This document shows positions 1 to 8,060 of a stretch of 20,906 bases of DNA, in pieces. The translations under genes were made by a program, and so were the position numbers. This stretch comes from Chara braunii (lineage: Eukaryota > Streptophyta > Charophyceae > Charales > Characeae), in the NCBI GenBank assembly GCA_003427395.1, contig BFEA01000099.1, positions 2,233,680-2,254,585 of the forward strand, read 5' to 3'. The notes under the pieces are model-generated. The model was not told the DNA's origin, searched no databases, and worked only from the letters and a program-made list of their open reading frames with translations. Positions within the stretch are counted from its first letter, which is position 1. The number at the start of each line of letters is the position of its first letter.

Positions 1-184
1 CGGCCCCGGTCCCACCCCCGGCCCCGCACCCCCCCCCCTGCCCCGCACCCAGGGCCACCCCGGTCTCACTAGGGGTGGGTGTGACCCCAGGGGTGGTGCC
101 GAGGTAAAATAGGGGGTTTGCAAGGTGAGGGGACGGGGTGCAGGCTCCCGCTGCACACCCCCCACCATTCTTTTTTTTTTTTTT

Positions 185-231
<47 letters not shown>

Positions 232-407
232 CGGGGTCTGGATCCGGGACTGGAGGTGCCCACCCCCGGACCCCCGCGATGGCCCCAGGGCTGGGGCTCG
301 ACAACCCCGTAGGATATATGTTCGTCTTTTGACTGACCTGCTCACAGCTTGGGTAGAAGATAGGAGTAAGAGTGAGTAGTGGATGGAGAGTGTTCTTTTT
401 AGTGGTC
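1..407. repeat. Low-complexity start of window with T24-G37 homopolymer pair
   Basis: The first 170 bases are C- and G-rich with no recognisable gene. A run of 24 T (171-194) passes directly into a run of 37 G (195-231). Open frames over it encode only poly-Phe/Gly or poly-Pro/Lys and are artefacts of the homopolymers. 232-407 holds nothing I recognise. Confidence 0.9.
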
Positions 408-660
408 TTTTTTTTTTTTTTTTTTTTTTTCTAGAGGTCAGATTCTAGACATATGACAGCCACCCTCAGCACTCGGCCATGTGACCATCATATGCTATAT
501 AGTGGCCACTTATGAGACTCCCTCCCAACCCTTCCATTCTAAGATTTCTTCGCGGTGCACCCCAACTCCCAGGATCCTACCTTAGTGTCTACCAGTCAGG
601 GCTATCACCCTCCAGTCTTCGCTCGACGGGGATGACCTAACTGGACAGCGGTTGCCTTTA
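408..660 (-). mobile_element. Repeat family A, truncated 3' part (diverged)
   Basis: Read on the - strand this is the 3' portion of the long retroelement family annotated in full at 15053-16196. It shares the ATGACAG stretch near the tail, the CCTACCTTAGTGT / ATCACCCT block and the ACAGCGGTT block, and it ends in a 23-base poly(A) (T at 408-430 on the + strand). The upstream part of the element, including both tRNA-like modules, is missing, so the copy is 5'-truncated as in incomplete target-primed reverse transcription. It is more diverged than the other copies and its inner boundary near 660 is approximate. Confidence 0.55.
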
Positions 661-892
661 CTGGTCTTGATTCTTGTTGCCTGTATACTCTTTTCGGTTG
701 GCAGGCCTAGAAAGTAGCAACTGTGGGTCCAGCGGACGCGCCCTGCCACTCATCACGCGCAAAATGAGAATGAATCTTCGGCCAAAACATGGAAAGATAC
801 ATCACTATAATTTTTGTCTTTTATGCATGTGAAGAGTAGTGGAGCGAGTTGACAGCAAAAGAAAACTGGCAAAGATCTCATCTCTGCAATGA
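661..892. other. No recognised feature
   Basis: I see no gene or repeat here. The last 40 or so bases may belong to the LINE remnant that follows, but a frame break and a stop at 890-892 prevent a clear reading. Confidence 0.5.
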
Positions 893-1140
893 CAGATTGC
901 CCATAGATGCATGCCTACTAAGGATTGGCTGATAGATCACACATCCCCAGAGCAGCAGGGTAGGGCTGTCCCCTGGTGCAGGTGGTGTATGGAGTGTGTC
1001 CCAGCAAAAAGGAGGGCCAAAACGATGGAGCACATTTTTTTACAGTGCCCCTCCTCTGTGGTGACCTGGAGGTGGTGGGACAGTGTACGGCAGCATATTG
1101 TGCCAGGATCTGTTTGGCCCTGGGTCTGGCAGGCTATTCT
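893..1140 (+). mobile_element. LINE remnant: reverse-transcriptase zinc-binding (zf-RVT-like) segment
   Basis: The frame starting just after a stop at 890-892 reads QIAHRCMPTKDWL and continues to CRWCMEC, then MEHIFLQCPSSVVTWRWW. This is the layout of the zinc-knuckle domain at the C-terminus of many LINE ORF2 proteins: a leader of the form W-R-x-A-H-x-x-L-P-T, a Cys-x2-Cys pair, then a Glu-x2-His-x-Phe-x2-Cys pair followed by Trp. In that family the segment lies downstream of the reverse transcriptase and probably helps bind nucleic acid. No reverse transcriptase is visible upstream, and the frame runs into a T-rich tract at about 1139. It is a dead fragment. The match is by motif only; a chance frame is less likely because spacing and residues agree over about 60 codons. 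Confidence 0.6.
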
Positions 1141-1162
1141 TTTCTTTTTTTTTCTTTTTTTT
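1139..1162. repeat. T-rich tract ending the LINE remnant
   Basis: A nearly pure T tract with single C interruptions lies at the downstream edge of the zinc-knuckle remnant. It could be the poly(A) of an opposite-strand insertion or simple expansion. Confidence 0.6.
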
Positions 1163-1189
1163 TAGTGTGAAATGGTCCTTGTGTAAGCC

Positions 1190-1330
1190 CTCTATCCCAG
1201 CGGTGGTGAGAGAACTGCCAGAATTGAGGGCTTATCTACCGGACTGCTCCGTCTATTGGTGGGGAGCTTCACCTGCTGGAAACCAGGTCCAGCGTCCCAT
1301 TTTGATACAACATATTGGCAGGATATTCTA
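1190..1330 (-). repeat. Repeat family D copy (core CTCCCCACCAATAGA)
   Basis: On the - strand this contains GGGACGCTGG, then TTTCCAGCAGGTG, then CTCCCCACCAATAGA. The same ordered blocks occur at 13515-13640, 4825-4875 and inside both copies of the 545-bp block. The GGTTTCCAGC element has some likeness to a box B, and a weak box A-like stretch lies upstream in the 13515 copy, so a degenerate tRNA-derived SINE is possible but unproven. Confidence 0.5.
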
Positions 1331-1416
1331 ATAGGGCACTGGCCGACAAAGAATGAAGATATTTTTACTGGGCACATGTTCCGCATGGGAAGGACTGTGT
1401 TGTGGGTCCCTTTGTT

Positions 1417-1640
1417 TTTCTTTTTTTTTAATAAAGAAAGTCCAGGTTGTTGTAGAGGCTGACTACTAGCCATATGACAGGCCTGCCAGCACCTGACCTT
1501 TTGATTATCCCGATGTATTGCCTAACCGGTCCCCTATGAGACACTCAGACACCCTCCCACCCTTACTCATCATCCCACATCCCCGGCGTCTCCCTACTCC
1601 CAAGGTCCTACCTGAGTATACCCAGGATCATCACCCATGT
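1417..1640 (-). mobile_element. Repeat family A, 5'-truncated copy
   Basis: On the - strand it ends with CTACAACAACCTGGAC followed by an A-rich tail (T-rich at 1417-1430 on the + strand). The part upstream, including the CATATGACAGGCCTGCC block and the ACCGGTCCCCTA block, is shared with 8258-8640 and, on the other strand, with 13985-14205. Only about 200 bases of the 3' end are present. Truncation at the 5' end with the poly(A) kept is what reverse transcription from the 3' end leaves behind. Confidence 0.7.
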
Positions 1641-2669
1641 GTTGTGGGTCCTTTGGGGGCAGAGATGTGCGTTAGCGATGGAGGGGGCCAGGGTAGAGGG
1701 GGACCAACTGAGGGAGCGCATAAGATTGCAAGGGGCAAGTACTTTCAAGTCACACCCCATGTTCGGAATGCTCAAGTCTAGCAGTTCTGAAAAAATAGCA
1801 AAAAGGCAACGCAAAATTGCGTTCATTACAGCGGCTAATGACTCATGTGGTCTTAAACCAACTGCAAGGAATATGAGCGAGAGCGATAGACAGAAATCCA
1901 AGTTGCAAAATCACAAAGTAGTCCAGATAGTCATTTACCAAGCAGAGAGCACAATGCACCAAGATATCATCCAAATAAGAGCAATACAGTGAACTCGAGT
2001 GCCAATGCCGACGCTCTCTGGTCACACCAACACTGTATCCAATGTCCCTCCTACTGTCTGGCTTCCAGCGCCCAGCCTATACTACTCAGCCTAACTAGCC
2101 TATCTACGTTCATGCAACTGGGTCGCATCAAAAATGAAGACAGTGTACGTGACGTCGTCACCAATGCCAACCACCAGCATACACCAGGTACATTCTCTCT
2201 CCTCCCCTCATCACCCCTCGATTCCCCTTGCATGCACCTCCTACCCGAAGACCACCATCACTGTCACCAGCACCCGCACGCTCGGCCCGGCTATGGCCAC
2301 CGTGCGCCCCAGCCTGCCTGCATAGCGCAGCGACGCACGGCAAAGCAGCAGCGTGGCCGCAATGCCTGCTCAGGCCAGAATGCCCTCACATGAGGCACAC
2401 ACTTTCCTATATGGAAAGTGTCCGCTGCTGGCTGGCCTGTCCAGGCGTGTGGGGGGGGGGCAGTAGCTTGCCTCTGGCCCGAAGTGTCTGCGCCCGGGCC
2501 CAGTTTCAGATACTGGCCTGGGCTTCGTGCATTTAGGCACGTCAAGGCAGCCAACAAGCCTCCAAGTGTTTGCAGCATTCTCATTGGCTCGCGGCACATG
2601 TGTGACGACAATGCTGCTTCCTCATTGGCCCGCAACCAGTCCATGATGTGTCGTCCTCACACAGCGTGT
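1641..2669. other. Unrecognised stretch, no supportable gene
   Basis: Several frames of 100-130 codons cross this kilobase on both strands, but they overlap one another, lack recognisable domains and show no consistent codon bias. A CRE-like TGACGTCGTCA lies near 2150, and two ATTGG motifs (CCAAT boxes on the - strand) sit 41 bases apart at 2583 and 2624, inside a loosely repeated segment of about 40 bases. These could be promoter elements, but no gene start is evident nearby. Confidence 0.4.
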
Positions 2670-2860
2670 GCCCAGGGCTCAACCGTCTGAGCCCTGGGCT
2701 CAACTGTACAGAGCAGCCCTTTGCTTCTGCAAAGAGCCTGGAGGCTCACGCTGCTCTGTAACCAACTGGCGTGCTGCAACTGTCTGAGTACCCACATATG
2801 GAAAAATGTTGAAAACAGGCCTCACGTGGATATTCAGGCCCGCCTTCACTTAGGGCGGGC
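2670..2860. repeat. Cluster of perfect short hairpins
   Basis: Three adjacent inverted repeats are visible. The first is a perfect 12-bp stem (2670-2681 with 2688-2699; arm GCCCAGGGCTCA, 6-base loop). The second is an 11-bp closing stem (2707-2717 with 2750-2760; arm TACAGAGCAGC) that encloses two small hairpins, CTTTGC/GCAAAG (2719-2724 with 2729-2734) and GAGCC/GGCTC (about 2734-2747), giving a three-way-junction fold. The third is a 7-bp stem, GCCCGCC with GGCGGGC (2838-2844, 2854-2860). The function is unknown; the fold could form in DNA or RNA. Confidence 0.75.
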
Positions 2861-3255
2861 ACAGCCTTGCTAGGGGCCACAGCCCAGAACACTTGTATAT
2901 CTGATAACGGCCCCGCGAGGGCTCATTCCTTGCACAACACTAAAATCGGTCATTTTCAAACTCACGCCATGACTACCATTACCGCTTCCATCATTTCTTG
3001 CCTATTTCATACTAAAAGTGTTGACACAGGCACAGTTTCCTCAAATTGCAAATACAGCTAGAACTAACCGACCAATGGCAAACAGTAAAGCAAAAGTTGG
3101 ACCTTTTTCACAAACACAAGGATGTCAAGGAGGGCATTACACGCTTTGGCCAAGAGTGGCTTGGGGGGTAGGACAGAGGAGGGTGGATAAGCGGAGGTGA
3201 AATGGACAGAGGACAGGACAGGAGGGACAGAGGAATGTGAGGAAGGACTGCAGTA
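2861..3255. other. No recognised feature
   Basis: I see no gene, repeat or element. The segment ends at the target site of the full-length family A insertion that follows. Confidence 0.5.
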
Positions 3256-3270
3256 AGACTGCCGACTTCG
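3256..3270. other. Target-site duplication, left of family A copy 1
   Basis: AGACTGCCGACTTCG here and AGACTACCGGCTTCG at 4504-4518 bracket the element exactly, differing by two G/A changes. The drift suggests an old insertion. Confidence 0.7.
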
Positions 3271-4503
3271 GCAAGTGGCCTGTGGCTCAGTGGTTAGGAC
3301 AACGGTTGTCAATGCGCATTGTGGTCTGAGGTTGCGGGTTCAAAACTCCGCAGCTCTGCGCAGAGACACCGGAGGTGTTTACATAATGCATGGTCACTTC
3401 CACACTCCCTTGGTCTGATGCAGGTAATCTATTACAGACACTGCCTGCGCACCACCCAAGGGTTAAGTCCATTGTCATTGTATGTCAGGGCTTGATTATG
3501 CGGCAGGTTGCCGAAGGATGTTGGCCATAGATTGTTCTGATGATTCCCCCAGTCTGGCATATCGTACATTGGTACCATTTCAAACTGTAGTACATGTGGT
3601 TGAGGATGAGTGTTATACAACGATGAACATGGGTTCCAATACACAGAACAGTATAGTTTCTATACACAGCATATACAGTCTACGAATACACATACGATGC
3701 TTACGGATGCATAGATACAGCTGACGACATATACAATTAAGCACAGATACATAGCCTATGGGAGTACACATAGCCTATGGAGTATATGGGAGTACACATA
3801 GCCTATGGAGTATATGGGAGTACACATAGCCTATGGAGTATGGACACACATCAGTTAACTACAGTGCCAGGGGGGGGGGGGGAGTATCCAGTCCTTACTA
3901 GGGGTGTCATAGACTCAATCTGGGCTTGGAGGGGCTTTCAGATAGGGGTCAGTAAGTAGGGTTGGGTAGGGGTTTGCTTGTCCATGATCCGCATAGCTCT
4001 GGGCAAGCTGGGCCAGTCAGGGCTTGTCCGTTGAGTCTGCCTAACTCTGGTGCCTCGGTAGGAATCTGGGTAGATAGGATACTGCTGCTTGTGCCTGGCG
4101 TCCGAAGTTCCCGGGTGACAAGGCTCGCTCGTCTGTGCTTTAACTAGGGCTGCCAAGAGGTTAATAGCCGCTCCGGGCTTGTCCGTGATCCGCCTAAAGC
4201 CCTGGGTAAGCTGGGCCAGTCCGGGCTTGTCCCGTTGAGCTTGCCTAGCCCTAGTGCCTGTAACTGCAAATCATGCTCTGAGATAATAAGGTGATAGTCC
4301 GAGGTGATTGACACTGAGGTAGGATAGTAGGAATAAGGGGGTGCGCTGGGAGAATTGATGAGAGGGTGGGTTGGGAGGCGGTCTCACAAATGGAACAATT
4401 GTCAGGACAACCAATGGCTGGCTGATGCAGCGACCACCATGTGTCTGGGAACCTGGCCTCTACAACAACCTGGGCTTTTCAGCAAAAAAAAAAGAAAAAA
4501 AAA
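3271..4503 (+). mobile_element. Repeat family A, full-length copy 1 (long tRNA-headed retroelement)
   Basis: A complete copy of about 1.23 kb on the + strand. It opens with a tRNA-like module: box A TGGCTCAGTGG (3283-3293) and box B GGTTCAAAAC (3337-3346). A block shared with the other copies follows (CTGCCTGCGCACCACCC, about 3440-3460), then a second, degraded tRNA-like module near 3590-3650 (GGTTCCAAT as box B). Next come a 28-bp tandem array (3753-3850) and a body of about 500 bases containing an internal duplication (about 3978-4060 and 4179-4258). The end is CTACAACAACCTGGGCTTTT plus an A-rich tail. It is flanked by imperfect target-site duplications, AGACTGCCGACTTCG (3256-3270) and AGACTACCGGCTTCG (4504-4518), 13 of 15 identical. 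No long frame exists, so any movement depended on another element's enzymes. Confidence 0.8.
3753..3850 (+). repeat. 28-bp tandem array inside family A copy 1
   Basis: Units beginning CACATAGCCTATGGAGTA start at 3767, 3795 and 3823, with a partial unit upstream. The corresponding part of copies 2 and 3 holds related but irregular units built on TAGCC(T/C)..GGCTATGTGT, so this is a length-variable part of the element. Confidence 0.85.
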
Positions 4504-4518
4504 AGACTACCGGCTTCG

Positions 4519-4824
4519 ATTCCAGGATTGGACAAGGATAAACCCAAGTTTTCCTCTGAGGCCTGCAGCGGACTTCCCGGACCCGTTCCCCCCACACCCG
4601 CTGTCATTAGCAGAGGTCCAGTAAGGGAACCTCCTAACGGAGGCAATGAGGGACACGGGAGGTCACAGGAGGGCAGAAGACCTTGGTGCCCCCCAGGGTC
4701 TACCCTCCCTCCTCTCCCCCCCTGCCCCCCCGGGTGGACAGCAGGGTCTTCATATCTAGAGCTCTCTGTCTATGGGCAGCACTCATGCATTAGTAGTCCC
4801 TGTGAGGTTTTCGGCAGAGTCAGG
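4519..4824. other. Unrecognised stretch
   Basis: The first bases include a box B-like CTTCGATTCC (about 4514-4523), which may mean the family A element landed in another tRNA-like sequence. A frame from 4441 to 4893 crosses the region but begins inside the element and has no known domain. I see nothing else. Confidence 0.4.
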
Positions 4825-4875
4825 CCGAGTTCCTGGTCCAGCATGTGCTGCTTCCCACCAATAGATTGGTGCTCC
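4825..4875 (+). repeat. Repeat family D core copy
   Basis: The stretch TCCTGGTCCAGCATGTGCTG followed by CTTCCCACCAATAGATTGG matches the core at 1240-1300 (- strand), 13580-13625 and 17215-17240. Only about 50 bases are shared. Confidence 0.5.
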
Positions 4876-4921
4876 CGGGGTGAGTCATACTAGGGAGGGG
4901 TGCCTGCATCTCCTCCTCCTA

Positions 4922-5489
4922 CCTTCTTAACCCGAAAAAAACGTATGTACGTTTACTACGTTCTATTCGAATTACCTCTGGAAATCGGGTTTTCAGAAAT
5001 CACTTACTTTTCCCTGAATAGAACGTACGTTCGAATATAACGTACGTACGTACGTATGTTGTATTCAAATTTTTGGAACTTTCATTTTTCAAAATAATCA
5101 AAAAAATCCGAAAAAAAATAAAATGTTATACAGCAATGCAATACAAACAACGTTTGCCTGAGGGGCTTATCGAAATTCACGAGAAAATTCGAGAAAAAAA
5201 TAAAAACGAGGATGAAAATGTTTTTTTACTGATTTTTTCAGAATTTCGATTAAAAAAAAACTTCGGTAAAAAATCCGAAAAAAAGTATTTTGTACAACAT
5301 TGCAATGCAAACAACTTTGCCTGAGGGTATTGGCGAAATTCCCAACCAAATTTGAGATAAAAATAAAAACAATGGCATTACTACAGGCATCTGAAAAGTC
5401 GTACCCTAAAACTCTTTCAGAGTCTTTCTATAACGTACGTATGATGTATTCGTATACAAGGTACGTACTTTTTTTTCGGGTTAAGAAGG
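4922..5489. mobile_element. TA-flanked MITE with 20-bp terminal inverted repeats
   Basis: The left end reads CCTTCTTAACCCGAAAAAAA and the right end carries its exact reverse complement. Both are flanked by TA (4920-4921 and 5490-5491), the target duplication made by Tc1/mariner-type transposases. Just inside the ends lie palindromic ACGTACGT-rich tracts (about 4940-5060 and 5430-5468). The 568-bp interior is A/T-rich and non-coding and holds two tandem units of about 170 bp starting near 5100 and 5268 (AAAAAATCCGAAAAAAA, then CAATGCAA.ACAAC.TTTGCCTGAGGG). Without a transposase it would depend on an autonomous relative. TA plus long A/T-rich termini resembles Stowaway-like MITEs, but the terminal sequence is not one I recognise. 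Confidence 0.85.
5100..5380 (+). repeat. Two ~170-bp units inside the MITE, with a third related unit at 6930-7040
   Basis: Both units carry AAATCCGAAAAAAA, a CAATGCAA/CAATACAA block, TTTGCCTGAGGG, CGAAATTC and (in full or in part) GATAAAAATAAAAAC. A further unit with the same order lies at about 6930-7040, outside this MITE. Confidence 0.75.
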
Positions 5490-5491
5490 TA

Positions 5492-5905
5492 GTAGTTCCT
5501 CTGTGTAGTGGAGCGAGACCCCAGGGGCCTGGACCCACTAGCGAAGTATTCTACGATGTGTGACGCAATTTTATGTTTTTTTGGAAAATAGTAAAATACA
5601 AAGTGATTTTTTATTTGCATGAATGGATCGTTTTTTGATTTAAAATGAATTGAAATAGCACATAAAACTATGAAGAACAGCTGTGCACCCGAATTCATGG
5701 GTTGGTACGATCTCCTTCACGTAAGTCTTCATAGTGATGTACCGTGGCAATAAAATTTGTCCACGAACACAGCCACGAGGATGAACAAGTAATGGCTATA
5801 GGGATACATTCATCCCCATGTATCTCATGATGCCTCTAAAAGGCCATCCGACAGACACGGAAGCATTCCTGTCAGATCCACCACGATATCTGAATTTCAT
5901 ATTTC
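5492..5905. other. Unrecognised A/T-rich stretch
   Basis: I see no gene or repeat. The right-hand 100 bases may be the decayed downstream end of the LINE that starts at about 5906 on the - strand, but the frame is not readable. Confidence 0.4.
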
Positions 5906-6665
5906 ATGTTCTATTTCTCAGAGTCCTTTCCATTTTGCCATGGCTTGGATTGCGGTTTGGACAAGTTGGTCCCCAATGTCTTTAGGTGGGCCCAAGGCAG
6001 CGAGGCGCACTCCCAGTATCCGGATTGCCTCCTTTGTTCGCCAGTTGACTTGCCGGGTTGTTCGGCGGGGGTAGGTCCTCCGAGTGCAGCCACCAACCTT
6101 CCGTTTTTGCTCAACTTTCATGTCTGTTGCGATGGAGAACTGGTGGACGGTATCCGCCAATGCTTTCCTGCTACCCGATGTGGCTTCAATTAGATTGTGA
6201 GATCATCCGCAAACAGTGAGGTGACCGGATTTTTGTGGGTGGGCAGCTCTGGAATAGTTGTTCTCTTGATGACCGGGTCGGCCCAAATGAGCGATGCAAG
6301 TGCCTCCATCACAATCACAAAGAGCAAGGGGGCTATTGGGTCCTCTTGTCTGACTGATATGTGGAGGGGGAATGGGGGTGACAGATGGCCAGTTAGCATT
6401 ATGTTAGTTGCTGCCGAGTGGTGCAGTGCGTTGATCCAGTGTCTAAATGAGGGTCCGAAGTTCATCTTAGCTAGATAGAGATGTGTCTAAATGAGGGTCC
6501 GAAGTTCATCTTAGCTAGATAGAGATCAAAGAAATGCCAGTCCCCGTGGTCGTATGCTCTTTCGAAGTCGATAAATAGGATGGCATCATCGATTCTCCTT
6601 TGGGTTGCGTACTTGATGGTTTCTTATGAGAGGTGGTTAACGGAGGCCATAATTTTCAGAGAACT
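5906..6665 (-). mobile_element. LINE reverse transcriptase, catalytic core fragment (broken)
   Basis: On the - strand the frames read, in order: RRIDDAILFIDFERAYD (motif A, with the catalytic Asp of FIDFERAYD), then VRQEDPIAPLLFVIVMEAL (motif B region, normally R-Q-G-D-P), then SLFADDLTI (motif C, with the catalytic Asp pair of FADD), then IRILGVRL (motif E region, as in Y-L-G-V). The order and spacing match non-LTR retrotransposon reverse transcriptases. The copy is dead: a stop precedes motif A, a 44-bp tandem duplication (6439-6526) breaks the frame between motifs A and B, a stop follows motif C, and RQG is RQE. It probably belongs to the same element as the - strand pieces at 7385-7520 and 7878-8060. 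Confidence 0.85.
6439..6526. repeat. 44-bp tandem duplication inside the LINE
   Basis: Positions 6439-6482 and 6483-6526 are identical. Because 44 is not a multiple of three, the duplication shifts the reverse transcriptase frame after LYLAKMNFGPSFRH. Perfect identity suggests it is recent or an assembly artefact. Confidence 0.95.
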
Positions 6666-7384
6666 TGTTATGTCATTTATATTTTCGCCAACATTCAGTT
6701 TCAGAAATCTTAGCAGAGGAAATTCCAATGTTCCGAATGAGACCAAATTTGGTACACAACAACCTTGAACCAAAACAAAAACAGGCAAAAAAAAAAAGAA
6801 AAAAAATTGTGTTAGTCCCCGGGCGGCCCGGCTGGGGAATGGTCACCCAGGTACCCTCCCGAGCGGCCCAGACCGGGCAGGGTCCCAGGCGATCCCAGCG
6901 CATAATATTTAAAAAAATAGAAAAAAAAATCAAAAAAATCCGAAAAAAAGAATATGTTGTGTAAAATTGCAATACAAACGACTTTTGGCTGAGGGCCACC
7001 TCAAAATTCCTTGCTAATTTCAAGATAAAAATAAATGAGAGAGCATGAGTCCCAATGTACCCTTTGAAGCCCCTTAGTCACTGTTTATACCCCCCAACGC
7101 CCCCTGGATGACCCATCATCAAAACCGAAGTTAAGACCGGATTCTGACTGCTTAGGCCAAGCGGAGTCCTGGCCTGAAGTCTTTTTTTTGGGGGGGGGGG
7201 ATCCTTGCCTCTCTTTTGACCCGTCTGGTTTTGCCGGGCGACCCCCCCTCTGCCCAACTGGCCCGGGCGTGCCGGGCTAGGCGACGGCCCAGCATAGAAA
7301 AAGAAAACATGAAATTTAACCCCCAAACCCTAATTTCAGTTTTGGGCCTGTTAGTCAGGAGCTGAAACTGGGGGTCCCAATTAA
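6666..7384. other. Non-LINE interval between LINE pieces, with MITE-like unit
   Basis: This interval separates the motif A-E part of the LINE from its N-terminal part. It holds A-rich tracts (6780-6806, 6910-6950), a GC-rich patch (6819-6900), a copy of the MITE internal unit (about 6930-7040) and a T8-G10 run (7183-7200). No gene is visible. It may be one or more nested insertions or a scaffold join; I could not find target-site duplications. Confidence 0.45.
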
Positions 7385-7520
7385 CCACGTGTGAGCATGT
7401 TGGGTACCAGTCGGTTACACAGTGCCCTCGCCACCATCTTATAAGGCATGGGGAGTAGAGTAATCGGGCGGTAGTTCCTGATTTCTGCCCTGTCCCCTTT
7501 CTTGTATAGTAGGGTGGTAA
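7385..7520 (-). mobile_element. LINE reverse transcriptase, N-terminal fragment (NYRPITLL motif)
   Basis: The - strand frame reads [20 protein letters not shown] followed by TLLPMPYKMVARALCNRL. This is the conserved block before the palm domain of LINE reverse transcriptases (K-K-G-D, N-Y-R-P-I-x-L-L, Y-K). The homology stops near 7385, before the expected GF(V/I) block, and reading outward it stops at about 7520, exactly where the plastid-like odpB segment begins on the + strand. Confidence 0.85.
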
Positions 7521-7877
7521 GTTTTTGTAATAGGTGAAGATATTGGTCATTATGGAGGATCTTATAAAGTAACAAAAGGTCTTTTTGAAAAATATGGTAA
7601 TTTGAGAATACTTGATACACCAATTGCAGAAAACAGTTTTACANNAATAGCAATCGGTGCTGCTATGACAGGACTTAGACCTATTATAGAGGGAATGAAT
7701 ATGGGATTTCTTTTGTTAGCATTTAATCAAATTGCTAATAATGCAGGAATGCTACATTATACTTCAGGAGGGAATTTTAAAACTCCTCTTGTAGTGCGTG
7801 GTCCTGGAGGAGTAGGAAGACAATTCGGTGCTGAACATTCTCAAAGATTAGAATCTTATTTTCAATCAGTGCCAGGA
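7521..7877 (+). pseudogene. odpB: Plastid-type pyruvate dehydrogenase E1 beta fragment (odpB), inserted in a LINE
   Basis: An uninterrupted + strand frame of about 119 codons begins [20 protein letters not shown] and continues through [58 protein letters not shown] and YFQSVPG. This is the central thiamine-diphosphate-binding part of the E1 beta subunit, which with E1 alpha decarboxylates pyruvate in the plastid complex that supplies acetyl-CoA. The Glu of DTPIAEN and the His of AEHSQ correspond to conserved active-site residues of the family. The [12 protein letters not shown] and AENSF forms are cyanobacterial/plastid type. Third positions are strongly A/T, unlike the flanks, as expected of organelle DNA. 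Both ends are missing, no start codon is visible, and two N lie at 7644-7645. On both sides the - strand is LINE, so this is a plastid-to-nucleus transfer or a chimeric join. Confidence 0.9.
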
Positions 7878-8060
7878 CGAACCTTGACTGCGTCCTTCAG
7901 CCTCGACTACGTCGATGTACCTCATGAGATCCTCAGCAGCGGCCAGAAGTGTACCCAAAACTCCTTAGGGAAGGCGTCCAACCCGGGGGGTTTCTCTTCT
8001 TCCATACCCTTCAAGGAGGCCTGCGGGAGGTTGATCTCAGTTCATCTTGGCCTCTAGTAG
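7878..8060 (-). mobile_element. LINE reverse transcriptase, first RT block ([13 protein letters not shown])
   Basis: On the - strand it reads [20 protein letters not shown], matching the K-x-P-G-x-D-x-x-P-x-E-F(Y/W) block that opens LINE reverse transcriptase domains. After a one-base frame slip it continues [18 protein letters not shown], which fits the segment normally placed just before the LLYKKGD block found at 7385-7520. The odpB fragment therefore sits between two pieces that are adjacent in an intact LINE. Confidence 0.75.

Noticed and set aside
1989-2393. 134-codon frame as a gene
   Set aside because: Composition is low-complexity (His, Pro, Ser), with overlapping frames on both strands and no domain.
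2583-2628. CCAAT-box promoter pair
   Set aside because: Two ATTGG words 41 bases apart lie in a loosely repeated segment, with no gene or start site nearby.
3753-3850. CRISPR-like array (28-bp period)
   Set aside because: Units are directly adjacent with no unique spacers, and the array lies inside a eukaryotic retroelement copy.
4922-5489. piggyBac-type element because of the TTAA near each end
   Set aside because: TTAA lies inside the terminal inverted repeat (CCTTCTTAACCCG), not at the flank. The flanking duplication is TA.
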